Assembly (NCBI GenBank): GCA_025642065.1
Contig: JAODUP010000487.1
Span: 285,001-349,000 of the forward strand
Source: Paralvinella palmiformis
Lineage: Eukaryota; Annelida; Polychaeta; Terebellida; Alvinellidae
Reading direction: 5' to 3'
DNA: 64,000 nt
Every line of letters starts with the position of its first letter. Position 1 is the first letter of the stretch. The notes beneath the pieces are model-generated. The model was not told where the DNA came from. It saw only the letters and a program-made list of their open reading frames with translations, and made no database searches. The translations under genes were made by a program, and so were the position numbers. Below are positions 19,664 to 31,874 of the stretch, in pieces.

Positions 19664-20203
19664 AAGTAATAATAATAATCATAATAATGTATATTTAATA
19701 AAGCGCCCTTACTAGCAGGAGCCATTCAAAGGCGCTGTACAAATAATATGTAATATAATAATACCCCAAATATTGTCTGTAAAAACCCTGTAATGATTTA
19801 AAAGATAATAATTATTTATCTGTGAAAGCGACCTTAAATAGGTGTGTTTTTAGAAGAGACTTAAAATTTCCAAGAGAAGACGCATTTTTATTATTTGCCG
19901 GCAACTTATTCCACAAAGTGGGGGCTGCAACACTAAACGCGCAATCACCATATGACTTGAGCCGAGACACTGGCACCTGGAATAGTATCTGCTGGATGAC
20001 CTGAGTTTTCGGGATGACTTTCCTAATGAAACCAGTTCACACAGGTATTCTGGCGCCATATCATTAATAGATTATAGTTATTAACAGAATATTGTAATGG
20101 ATACGCTGTCTAACAGGTAGCCAATGTAGTTTTTTGAAGAATTTGAGTGATATAATCATATTTTCTAGTATTTGTTACAATGCGAGCTGCACTATTCTGA
20201 ATA
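19664..20203 (-). mobile_element. L2-like LINE 3' end, array unit 3
   Basis: This copy is the original continuation of the LINE body at 20562-22940, from which it is separated only by SINE B copy 4. Confidence 0.85.
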
Positions 20204-20561
20204 GTGAGCTCCGGTGGCCTAGCGGTTAAGCACCCGGCACTTGGTGCCAACGGTCAAAGGTTCGAACCCCGTAAGAGGTCGAAACTTTTCCAGGGATTAA
20301 TTTCTCGGCTCACTACATCGTGGTGGCTACCACGTTAAATGGCGCTGCCGTCTGCACTGAATTATTTAAAATAAAGGGGGACGTTAAAAACCCCTTGAGG
20401 ACGTAAAACACTCTGGCAGTGACCACCCTCAGGGTATTTCGGCTCCATCTTTCCGTACTGCTCCCCTGTGAGTGGTGGGGGAGGAGATTTCTCAACCACT
20501 CCAACATAGAGGCTGTGCTGATTAAGCGACAGCCTGGGGATTCGCCCCGAACAACAAAACA
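20204..20561 (+). repeat. SINE family B, copy 4, inserted in the LINE with target-site duplication
   Basis: ACTATTCTGAAT at 20191-20202 is repeated at 20562-20573. This copy therefore marks the true insertion of SINE B into the L2-like LINE and forms the right boundary of the array. Confidence 0.9.
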
Positions 20562-22940
20562 ACTATTCTGAATCCACTGAAGGCGATTAATGTTATAATC
20601 AGATATGCCATATAACAGGGAGTTACAATAGTCTATACGAGATGTAACAAAGGCATGGACTACAGTAACAAGTGATTCTTGTGTCAAGAATGCTTTTAAA
20701 CAGTGGATGTTCTTAAGATGGTAGTAGGAAGCTCGGCATACTGATGTGACATGTTCATGCATGTTAATACATTGGTTAAAAATAACCCCTAGATTTTTTA
20801 CTGACCCTTTAGGGGTAATCGAAGATGCACCCATCTGTAATGCTGGTGACTTTAGGGATTTAACACAATGTGGTGATGATTTTGAGTCATCCATAGCTGA
20901 ATATCGAAAATGCAATGTTCTAAATTCGTCAAGGAAGAGGAGAAATTTAACTTATTGTCAGGATCCAGTGATATATACAGCTCTGTGTCATCAGCATACA
21001 AGTGATATTTAACCCATATCACTGTGCAATGATCCCAAGAGGACGGGTATACATTGTGAAAACCAGAGGACCAAGAACTGAACCCTGTAGTACACCAGAT
21101 AACAAAAACTGAATGTCAGATAAAATACGACGAACAGACACTTTCTGAGAGTGTTGTTCCAGATAGGATCTAAACCATTCACGTACTCTACCTGACAGAC
21201 CAAACATGTCTTTTTAACCTAGAAAAGTACATTATGGTCAACTGTATTAAATACAGCAGACAAGTCCAGGTATTGCTGGCTTACCTTGACCAATTGACAT
21301 CATAATATCATTTTTCACTCGAACCAAGACCTGTTTCAGCGCTATGACCACTTTTATATGAGCTGTAGTGATTCCTTAAGGTTATTATTGATTAATTATT
21401 TGTGTAGATGGAAGCAACTGCCTTTCTATAGCTTTAGATAAAAATGTAAGATTTGAAACAGGTCTGTAGTTTTTGAATATTACAGTCCATAGATATATTG
21501 TTTTGTTAAATTACAATCTAAATCTGTTTTTTCATGGATCTTGGAGAAAACACCCAGAGATAATGATTTATTAGCTATATTTTTCACAAGCCATGTAGGC
21601 ATAGAAAGAGGTCAACTGCACAGAAAGCAATGAATGCCTTTCCAACAACTGTCTGATATCAGTCTCTGTAAAGGCTCAAATGTATCCATCATGGATATAA
21701 GGACTCTTCTATGGCCAAACGATAAGGTGCTGGACTGGAAGCCACTATGTATATTTAATATTTTTAAATGAAGAAGTTATTAAAACAATGGGCCATATCT
21801 TTTATCTGAGTTGATATTATTTGGGAGGACAGTTTGACTTTTATGTAATACGTTATTCACATTGAAAACAGTCCTTTGATTTCCCTTGGATGCTTTGATC
21901 TTTTTATTATAATATTCAGATTTAGCAAAGGAAGGGTATTTTTAACAAGAATTTTACTGCCCTTTTGAATTTCAAAATGAACACAAAAACCCATCCACAG
22001 CCACTCAAATACCTTCTGTATCTCTTTAGCCTGTATGTTCTTATTATACCATGGAAGCAATGGTCTGCTTGGCATTTCATTTGTCCTTAAAGGTGCATGT
22101 TCATCTACAATGTCCCCAATGTATATCATAGAGATCCACCAGATGATCCACATCATCCGGTGGACCCAATACCAGAGAAGAGACCGCAGATCGCAAGAAA
22201 GCCTCCTTGAATTACTTATATCTTCTATATAAAATAACTTTAGCTGAAACAGATTTTTCTGTAAAGATACATTAATGTTAAAAGGGAAATGATCAGACAG
22301 CAGGGAAGACACAACACACCCTTAATCAAATTGTCATCATAAAGGAGATGACAAGATCTAAGATGTGACCATGTATGTGTGTTCTTTCTTGGCATGCTGC
22401 CTGAATTGGCAGACTAAGAATGTCACCTTGTTTGGTATCTGCATTCCTCTGGAAAACCCAATGATATTGAAATCCCTAAGATCAACAGATGACCACTGTT
22501 GGTAGCAAGGGGCAACAAATCCCAAAATTTCCTTGAAGAAATCTGCTGCTTTCAGGCCATTTTTCTTGGTGGGGTGTAATCGGTAGATAATAGCTACACA
22601 AACACTTATCCCGCCAGATATAAAGGTCAGTTGGTAATTTTCAAAAGACTTAGCCTGAAAACGCAAATGGGTTTCACACTTCAAAGAATCACGGAGTAGA
22701 ATGCCGACTCCCCCGACACCTTTCTTGTGAATCCGAGCTGCATGATGGAATGAATATCCAGCTGGAGTCACATCACCAACAATTTTCTGGTCTGAAACAT
22801 TATCAGTCAGCCAAGTCTCTGTAATGACAAGAGCATCAAGATCCATATCCTTAACAACATCAGATATTTCATCAGATTTATTACAGATCTACTGACAGTT
22901 AATAAGACCAATAGTACATCCCAGTATATTGGCCATTAAT
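20562..22940 (-). mobile_element. L2-like LINE body (endonuclease and RT), degraded
   Basis: Read on the minus strand from about 22940: LDALVITETWLTDN and GVGGVGILLRDSL of the AP-type endonuclease (22850-22358), then DEHAPLR and PWYNKNIQ of the interdomain region (about 22040-22130). The reverse transcriptase follows, with [27 protein letters not shown] (about 21060-21180), the catalytic YADD box (20988-20999) and VHAFVTSRIDYCNSLLYG (about 20600-20660). Frameshifts and stops between the pieces show that it is dead. Such elements copy their own RNA into the genome by target-primed reverse transcription. The domain order, QGSVLGP spacing and ending of the 3' portion point to the L2 clade; CR1 is the nearest alternative. 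Confidence 0.88.
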
Positions 22941-23332
22941 TATGTTGACCTATTAATGCTATAATATATTACTAAACTTGTATGTTGTCGTTATCGGTAG
23001 GCGTATCAACTTTTCTTACACCGTGGAAATACTTTACCACGATTTTATGCTGGTTTCGTTAAGAAATGCTTAATATTTGGCTAAAAAATTGGTTATTGTT
23101 TTTTTTAAAATTTGATTTGATTTATTTTGTACACTAACCTAAATACATATAATAACACTAAAATACATAGAAACATTAAAGTACCAGGATAGCACAAGAA
23201 AGTGAAAACATTTCTTTACATTGTGGTCTAGAGGAGAAATATCACAGATATATTACTGTATATGGCAGATGGTGGACTAGACAAAATTCGAATGAATAGA
23301 TTCCTGTAATAATTAGATAAATTGATGTTACA

Positions 23333-23336
<4 letters not shown>

Positions 23337-23402
<66 letters not shown>
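23337..23402. repeat. (TA)n microsatellite
   Basis: About 33 uninterrupted TA units, adjoining the 3' side of a reverse-oriented LINE fragment; it may have grown from that element's tail. Confidence 0.95.
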
Positions 23403-23405
<3 letters not shown>

Positions 23406-23429
23406 TTTAAAAAAATTGAAAATTTAAAA

Positions 23430-23725
23430 AAAAAATTAAATTGTCAAATAAAAATAGTTTTACACCTTTTTTGCAAAGAAACGTCCTCGTTAAACACTTA
23501 ATTTCAGTTGGTAATTCGTTCCAAGCCAATATTCCTGTATAATTAAAAGTATTTTTTTTCCAAAAGATTTAATTTGAGGTATTGGAAGAGACATTGTACT
23601 GGATCTGGTATTAATATTATGTTGGGATGTTGTTAATTTGAAAGCAGTATGTAAGTAAACGGGAGCTGTGCCATTTAGAATATTGTGGACTTGATTTAGT
23701 TTGACTCGGCTGGGATTTCGGAAAA
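23430..23725 (-). mobile_element. second LINE fragment: RT C-terminal end
   Basis: The minus strand encodes ILNGTAPVYLHTAF, HNINTRSS, FNYTGILAWNELPTEIK across one frame. These are the characteristic tail motifs after the reverse transcriptase of many non-LTR elements (the NTR and WN-x-LP signatures). It is not the same sequence as the L2-like element upstream. Clade not determined. Confidence 0.65.
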
Positions 23726-24130
23726 TTTATATCTAATGAAATAGGTGGGAATTTGTGAAAACCAGGATGGGTTGCCCGGAAATGGGATATAAAGGTGCCT
23801 GAGGTCTGAATCGCCAAAATCTACGCCGAGCTTCAAATCGGATTACCAACGAATTCTAGTAAATGTATGGTGGCGATTCTTAATTTACGAATATTTTCCT
23901 AGTCAAAGCCCGCATTGTCATTTGGTAACAGTAACGGTGTGGCTCCAGCGAAATGAATGTCACGTGACACGAATTTAGTCCGCGTCTCCGGCCGTGTATT
24001 ATATTTAAGTCATATCGAGTATAAACAACGCGAACCAAAGAATCTTGATGACGACTAAGATCCAAATAAGGAGAACAAGACACATAAAATATCAATAACG
24101 AAAATTCTAATCCCTTTTTAGAACTAACTG

Positions 24131-24316
24131 CAGGGCGCCTTCGTGGTCTAGCGGTAGCGTGTTGGACCACAGATCACTACCACCCGTGTTCGAATCTCGG
24201 CGTGGGCATATCTAAATTGTTTCATCTTTGACTTTGCTTCATTACCTTTGGAGGTCGCTCGGCCCATTTAGCCTGCCATGTGCACAAAAGTGGCCGTAAA
24301 ACATCAATCAATCATC
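24131..24316 (+). repeat. SINE family A with target-site duplication
   Basis: Well-preserved copy with intact A box (TCTAGCGGTAGCG) and B box (GTTCGAATCTC). Bracketed by GAACTAACTG at 24121-24130 and 24317-24326; tail (ATCA)n. Confidence 0.9.
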
Positions 24317-24329
24317 GAACTAACTGTTA

Positions 24330-26010
24330 CTTTCATACAAATTTTTAGTGCATAGTATTCGCGAAGAGTTGTTCAATGACGCTCTATGTGATAGTTTACT
24401 GAATGCTCATTATACAATAGTAGATCTATATGTTTTTCTTTTAATCTGAAATTTCACCAACTATAGCTTTAAATTATGTTTACATAAATAAGAAAAAAGG
24501 GTGAATTATAAGACAGTATCAAAATAGTTGTTAATAAATATATTAATAGCAAGCTCTCGCAACATCCTTTGTTGCTCATGTGGTATTTGTACTCGTTTTC
24601 GTTTGACCTGACATATATTCATAAACACGGATAGCACATGAAAGTATGAACTCATTCCCAATGTGATCCCTATATGAATGATGGGATAAATCAATGTAAA
24701 ATAAGCCATGTGAGATATTTTGACTATCATCTCAGTGAAGCCCAGTCGCCTTCTTCTCCCGAAGCTAATTATCCCCAAACACCATCTCCTCATCTCAATC
24801 CTCATCCACGCTATTATCATTCACCTGCTACTCGCTAGCTGATGACGCCGTCTTACTGAGGGACGAAGAACCCTATCTCCCGATGGCCTTAATGTTCATT
24901 GTCTGTGTGACCGTTGTAATGCTAATTTGTGTCATCTCAGGTGATTGGTATTAGCGAGAGACAATAATTACTGCCGTCACATCCACGTGCAATCAATAAT
25001 ACGCAATTGCTTACAATTTCCAACCTCCCATCTACGAATGCAATTCAAACTTGGCCAGTCAACAACAGTTTATTACAAAGAGACGGAGTCTTCTAACAGA
25101 TTAAGGAATATGTTGAAATGAAAGATAAAACGAACTGGGTTTTACCTCTCCAATCTGAGTGTCTACCTAGTCATTATTTAATATTCACAATATGTCGCCA
25201 ATATGGTGATTGTTTGAATCAGACACCTGGCACCTAGATTTTAAACTTGGATACTAGAAAGTATCACTATTAGGAAATGAATTCCAATTGTCGGAGTAAT
25301 TCGTTATTAAGTAACATTTGCTGCACTTAAAATGATATAACCATAATACGTGTATCAATGTGTGTACGAAAACGTGGATCGGCATGCAGTAAATTGTACT
25401 ATCTCGTAGTACACTTATAAGTTATATATAACTGTCGTCGGATCGCTGCCGACAAATAATATACTCACAAACAGATTGATCAGTTAATCGATATTATTAA
25501 GTAGCAAATTGTGCATATATTAAGTTAATGGTGTTGGAATCATTAAACGATATATATGTTTAACAAAAATAGAGGCCTGTAATGGTTAAAGTGTATATGA
25601 ACTGTGTCCGGTATTTTATCCGTTTTAATAACTTCATAACTTTTTTTAACCATACACATGTCTCACGTGCTGCTACCGAAAATAAAACCGATCATTTAGT
25701 AAAGGTGCTGTTTTTATTGACTCTAAAAGTGTTAATTAAATTATGGTTGTGGTCATACACTATTTATGATACTGAAGGATGAGCATATCATTGATACTAA
25801 TAATAGTAATAATAATATTATTATTATTATAAGCTCATGTAACATAAACATATTTTATACGTAAATATACGGATTTATATACATTATAAATAGGCTAATT
25901 TCTATGAGATATTTCTTTACTTCTTGCAAGTTTAGTATGATTTGGCAATGGACCCTTCATCAGAAGCGGCAACATCACTGAGTCCTGTGTACTTTCAAGA
26001 AAACAAATGT
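24330..26010. other. AT-rich sequence without supported features
   Basis: An open minus-strand stretch at 24506-24820 is faintly LINE-like (AYFTLIYPIIHIGIT) but too weak to call. Otherwise only short ATT repeats near 25800-25830. Confidence 0.4.
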
Positions 26011-26013
26011 AAA

Positions 26014-26196
26014 CGTTGCTGTTTTACGGCCACTTCTGTGCCCAAAGTAGGCTAAATGGGCCGAGCGACCTCCAAAGGTAATGAGGCGAAGTATGAAAGA
26101 TGAAACACCCTTCCAACATATCCCGGCAGGGATTTCAACCCAAGTGCTATATATTGTGGCCAACCGCACTACTAGTTAGGCCGTGGAGGCGCCCCT
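26014..26196 (-). repeat. SINE family A, diverged
   Basis: Reverse-oriented copy recognisable from GGGCCGAGCGACCTCC and GAGGCGCC ends. The B box is mutated (GATTTCAACCC on the + strand). No clear target-site duplication is visible, so it is older than the copies that keep one. Confidence 0.75.
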
Positions 26197-26199
26197 TCA

Positions 26200-27620
26200 G
26201 GAGAACAGCTTCTGTTAAATGACCTCTACGATAAGTAGACTGATAACTCGAATGGAGGTCATTGTACTCTAAGTGCTTTCATACATGCCTTGCTACTACA
26301 GTTTTAATAAGTTTGGAAATGAAGGGAAGGTTAGAAATAGGACGATCCAGGCGAAATACGTTGCATCGGTTACCAACAGCTATGGCTCGCACTGTTGATC
26401 AGGAGATGGTGACTTTTCACTGACGGTCAATACTGGAAATCTTTTAGCAAATTATTTCATATTACACGGACACTGAAACTTGCATTTCAGGTGAACGATT
26501 CTGTATTTCCCAAGGATTTAACACAATATTTATCAGGATATAATCCAATGATTGAGCGGATCGATATTTCCAGATGAATGACACAGCTAAGGCTTCGTTA
26601 TTCATGTTGACTTGTAGGGGATTCTTTTTAGCATAGGTTTCAATGGATCAAAAAAAAATTGCTGAATGTAAATTGATTTTAATGAAGATTTGTTAAATAT
26701 TTAATGTTGGTATAAAGTTTTGTAAACATTATTTTTATTTGTACCTGGGAACAAATCATATATGTATCACCTGTATATTATTAAATAAAAAATGTTATTA
26801 CATTAGAGTATTAACACCCTTGCCATTTAAATGTAGTAAACATTGCACGAATGACTGATTCAGAAAATAAAACAGTTCACTTTCAATACACGATATCATG
26901 CTTAAATACCAATGTTACAGTAATAGGAATCACCCATTGAATTATAATCTATGTGGATCTTTGATTTTGTGCATTCATATCGTCATGTCAGATTGCAAAG
27001 ATTCTACAAAAAATTACATTTTATAATGGAAGTTTGACCTAGACAGGCCGGACCATGACAGCAATGCAAATCGCGCTGAACGTTACTTAGTTTAGTGGCA
27101 TATATCTGTTGGATTAAGTATATGTTATTCCTATTAAATACAAAATTATGCTCTGGAGATCACATACCCTTAATGGACTGTAAATAAAATCCAAATATAG
27201 CTGCTAAATAACCTAGATACATCTTTTCAGTAAGACATTTATAGACCACTACACGCATAAATCACCATGCAACACTGATTCTTAGACTTCTAACCCGAGA
27301 CCGTAGTGATCAAACTATAGTATCAGTATCATTCTTCGTGGCAATAAAAATAGATCTTTCGAGGCAAACATCCTGTTGCAGGATGCAATGCATCAGTATA
27401 TTATAGATACGGGGAGGTTTCAAGTGTTATCTTGATAAATATATTAATGCTCGAAAGCTCTCAGATCTTCTCAATGTATTTTTACTAAACAAAGATAGTT
27501 AATCATCACCCGTTCCACATTTGGCTTCACCTATTTAATGCAATTGTGGATATTTTAAAAACTCATTTATATATGCATAACATGTTTGGGAATCAATAAA
27601 TATTGTTTAAACTAAGTCAC
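26200..27620. other. AT-rich intergenic sequence, nothing recognised
   Basis: No exon, RNA gene or repeat family could be supported. Confidence 0.4.
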
Positions 27621-27639
27621 ATGACTTGTTCGCAGACTT

Positions 27640-28400
27640 AGTGATTATCTCCTTGATCTCAAACGCAGAATCTGGTTGACACATTTTGAGCATGTTCCCA
27701 TTAAACACCATCATATGCGTATCCATGGCAACATTGCAGGCATTATTTGGAGAATCCGAAATGATCTTATTCTAGATGATTGCTATTTTCCTCATGAAGA
27801 AATTGCTGAACTTGTCCGCAAAGAGTTCAGCAGAGGTAAAACGTGGAAGTTATGCATTTGAAGTACTTCCATTCGAGGTCCTTGTTAATTTAAAGAGTTC
27901 CTTTTGATCTTTTCCAGATTCCTCTGTCTTTATAGAGTAGAAAAACTTCTTCACCTCGAACTATAGTGCATTCATATTATTATAGCGTTCACTGTAGATT
28001 TCAAAAATGCATCGATGAGGAAGTTCATCCCCAGGTCTTCTCTACTTTCCTCTTAATGTTCCCAGCAGATCTACGCCTCTTAGAGTACAAAGGAGCTTCG
28101 AATATCAAAGTAATTATTTTCGAACAAGAGGAAGCATCATGATTATTGATTGTACATTCGCTATAGGCTTCTACCAGATCACCAACAGATCCCTCAAATT
28201 CACTGAAGTGTTGAGACGACTGTAAATGCTCCACAAATTCTCGAATATTTATGCCACAATACTTTCTGTATGTGATATTTCTTCATATTTCCAATCCGGC
28301 TTGTCCATATTAATGATGATGTGTACATCCAGCTCATCACCGAAGGATTTACCTTTGTACATAAAACTCTATTATCACAGATTACTTTATTCTTCAAATC
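27640..28400 (-). mobile_element. degraded LINE fragment (endonuclease end to RT start)
   Basis: The minus strand carries YSECTINNHDASS, ITLIFEAPLYSKRRRSAGNI and KRKVEKTWG, spaced like the interdomain region of L2/CR1 elements. Then KFSNFFMRKIA follows near 27790 after frame breaks. The match is by motif layout only. Confidence 0.5.
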
Positions 28401-28539
28401 CCTCTATTTGGCCGTCTACTGCCCAAATCCTGACTTATACTCAACAAAACATCCTATGCTAGTGTCCCTTATTACATTTATGAAATCATAACGGGTATCT
28501 CAGTCAACGAGAGTCTTGAGATCCGAATCTGAAACTCAA

Positions 28540-29074
28540 TATAAAGCAACAATTCCTTTTTAATCGAATTGGAAGAGACCGACAGAACACTTCGAAATAT
28601 GAATAGTTTCATAGACTCAAGTGTTTACGTTTTATGGCTACTTCGGAGATATACATGTTTAGTTTCATGAAGTACATTCTGAAATGCAGACACCACTGAT
28701 GTACATGTACACGTTCAATGACAAAAAATTTTTTTGGTGATCCGTGTATTTTAACGAATTGTTAATTTAACATTTAGGGAATAAAAAACATCACTGAAGA
28801 TATTTAAAATTGTTAATTTTGAACATTTGTAACCAGTTTTTAAAATTGTTACCTTGAACGGGAAGGCAAAAATTAAGTTAATTTGTATTTCAACTTTTTT
28901 CAACTGAACTTTTATATAGATGCCCTTTTTAATTTGCTTCTAAAATGATATTGCGATCCATTGACTTGCTAAGATTATTAATTGTAAAATATTCAAAGAT
29001 TTTAATTATATGTTATAGATAGATGATAATTTTAATGTGAGCAATAATTGATGAAGGTTTTTTCGATTATTGTA

Positions 29075-29111
<37 letters not shown>

Positions 29112-30177
29112 TTTTATAATGTCGACTAAAATTTCATTATCTTTTTAATTTTTATGTAATGAAATAAACAACTCGTTTTGAAGTTTGTTTTTGCATTATC
29201 ACTCAGCGAAGGATTTACAATACAGTAAAAAAGTTTTGATTTGAAGTTACAAGCCAGAATTATTGTTTATTGACAATTAATCTACAATCGTAATAAACTA
29301 TGTAAAAATAAACAAATTCTTATGTGCATTTTTAGTTAATTATATTATATTCAATTTTGTGCTGGTAATTGTTCACTGAAATTTTGATATACCTCTGAAG
29401 GTAGAAATGTTACATTTTCTGGATGGTTAAATATTTATTTAACACAATTAAAACAGAACGAATCTAGATCGGTTAGAATACATGGATTATATTATATTAA
29501 TAGAATAAGTGCAACACAGTTGAATGGTGTCTTTTATTTATCCAGCTACTGTTTTGTAAACATTGTTCGTGTATTATACATTACTCACTTCTAAGTAATA
29601 ACTAAAAGTGAATGAACTGCTTGAACATGTCTTGTATGATTTATGTCGTAGCGTATGCATTGTGTTATGTATTCGTGGATGTATGTGTCTAATGTATGAA
29701 CTCGCTTTCAGCGGGTTTACGGCATACCCAACTTTACCACAATTAAACTGACGTGTTTGGCGTTGTCCCATGTGTATGTCAGATCAGATACGTGAACACA
29801 CCTACAAGATTATTATTATTATTATTATTACAACAGATAGAAATAGGCATTTCGCTGAAGATAGTTGAGGTAATATATTTATTTACATCAATATTTCTCA
29901 TCAACTTTGACACACCGATAAATGCACAACAATATAAAACCAGTCTGTAGGATAGAATACATTATAAAATCTTCCACCAGCTGTTAAGACATCTACATAT
30001 ATAACGTTGAAGTATGCCCAAAAGAAACTGATTTGAAACAAATGGCTTTACTATAGTCTATCCGTTGATAATGGCCATGTAGGTGAGTTAGTGAGTGCGG
30101 GAGACTGGTGGATGAGTCAGTGAGGAATAGCAAACCGTAGATAGAGAGCTGGTATTATAGAACCACCATCTTTCCGG

Positions 30178-30212
<35 letters not shown>

Positions 30213-31320
30213 AGAGATATAAAACACCAAGTTGTTGAATATTATTAAAAAGTCTATATTTTCTAGAACAAATTATTGTATCATATAACGTGTTAATATT
30301 AGCAGCAAAATGGGAGAAACTTCGTCCCTTCTTCCCTAAGAAATGAGAAAAGGTCCCAGAGCTGCCACTCAGAGGTAAAACACGGAATAAACTATAATAT
30401 GTATATATATACCTCTCACAATGAAATCAACGGTAGTTAACTTCTATTACTATAAACATGCGAGGTAATGATAATAATGATTTTTCAATTTTAATGGGCT
30501 TCCTCATGAGTACAGATGTGTTTCTATTCGCGTGTGTGTGTGTGCGTGTGCGCGCGCGCATGTGTTAACACGCGCCCGTTTTATTGTTATTCTATAAAAG
30601 ATTCTCATCTCAATAATAGTAAAATGCTATTCACTCATGGAATATACGATATTTGTAAACCAAACCCACTGTAAAAACAAATGCATTATTGAGCACGAAG
30701 CTGATGTTTTTATAACAGAGAAATGAATGTTACTTTTCGAAAATGAAAATATTTTCTTTTCTTGCTCCTGTAAGGTGTGTGGGCTATAAGAACATTACGC
30801 TTGTGAATGCTGATATATATATATATACAACATGTAAATATATATTCCCAAAATCATTTTGTTTGCGCATCATACGACAACGTTGTATGAGCAAACATTT
30901 TACACAGGTGAGACATACGAATAATACAGGAATAAAAAGTGACCTACAACAACAACAACAATAATAATAATTACAATTAAAATATAATTAAACTCGGCTT
31001 CAGATAAATTAACAAGCACCAGCACTATTTTCGCGTGTCATTATCGATAATAAAATGATTCTTGATTTTTTCTAATAATCTGAAACTTTGATGTGGGTGA
31101 AGTATATTGTTTCAGGATTCATCTCACAAATGAACCGGATAAATTGTTTTAAAAATAATGTTTTCTTGGCCAATAGAAAAATATAAAATACCAGTAAGTG
31201 ATATTAGTTTTGCATAGTTTCCGTTATAAACAGAAATGTATAAGAATTGCTTCTAGATAATCCGTAAAATTTGAAAGCGCATACATGTTCGTAACCGTTT
31301 AATTCAGCCCTTGAACCAGG
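28540..31320. other. intergenic AT-rich stretch with microsatellites
   Basis: Contains (AT)n at 29075-29107 and 30179-30212, ATT repeats at 29810-29829, (GT)n with GC alternation at 30532-30560 and (CAA)n/(TAA)n at about 30946-30972. No gene or element is supported. Confidence 0.5.
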
Positions 31321-31326
31321 TCCCAT

Positions 31327-31368
31327 TTTATTTAATATGTGTGTGTGTGTGTGTGTATGTTAGTGTAT

Positions 31369-31413
<45 letters not shown>

Positions 31414-31414
31414 C
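31327..31414 (-). terminator. MME-like: candidate polyadenylation signal of the peptidase gene
   Basis: AATAAA on the minus strand at 31332-31327 lies about 440 bp beyond the stop codon, just past a (GT)n(GA)n tract (31339-31414). It is the first canonical hexamer I find downstream of the stop. Its use is inferred. Confidence 0.35.
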
Positions 31415-31774
31415 GCGCGCGCGTGCATGCGCGAAAACCTTTGTCTTCATCATATGTTATATATAATAAAATATAAACTTTTTTCCTGTTCACCATTGTT
31501 TACACTTAAATCAAATCATGTAATATTACTGTACAAGACATTACATAAAAATGCTCTACACCAATGGCACAAAACTGTCCTTATATCTTGTTACATCACT
31601 TTATGGAGTATATTTAAATAAATACATCTCATCTCTGCTGCTCGTCAATATGTAGGATGAGGCTCGGGGGGATCAAATGATAACACAACACTCCTGGTGC
31701 ACATCATTATATCTGACCCTGACCTTCCACAATCGTCTCTGGTGTGCATATTTACTATGCTGCCAGCTTCCGGT

Positions 31775-31874
31775 TCACCAAACGGAGCACTTATTTATTG
31801 GATTCATCTTGCTGCCAGCAGGACAGTCGAATGCCTCAGCAAAATTGTATGAGTTTGACAGTGTTCCAATAACT
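31775..31874 (-). CDS. MME-like: peptidase exon 22: C-terminus
   Basis: Encodes [20 protein letters not shown] then [11 protein letters not shown] and TGA. The terminal C-x-V-W and MNP are the family ending. Acceptor GATTTCAG. Confidence 0.95.

Larger units (their letters stand above)
15879..20561 (+). repeat. three-copy tandem array of a 1.44-kb unit bounded by SINE B
   Basis: Three near-identical units start at 15879, 17320 and 18759, with lengths of about 1441, 1439 and 1445 bp. A fourth, partial copy (SINE only) starts at 20204. Each unit is SINE B, then about 180 bp of unique spacer, a 5'-truncated SINE A with its own duplication CTCAAATAATC, about 230 bp of spacer, and the reverse-oriented 3' end of an L2-like LINE. 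The internal SINE B copies have the left flank of the last copy (CTATTCTGAATA) and the right flank of the first (CAGTTCTGCATACC). That is the expected product of unequal recombination between two SINE B elements. Confidence 0.92.

Noticed and set aside
24506..24820. 104-codon minus-strand frame with hydrophobic stretches (AYFTLIYPIIHIGIT)
   Set aside because: Faint similarity to reverse-transcriptase C-terminal regions or a membrane segment, but no second motif supports either.
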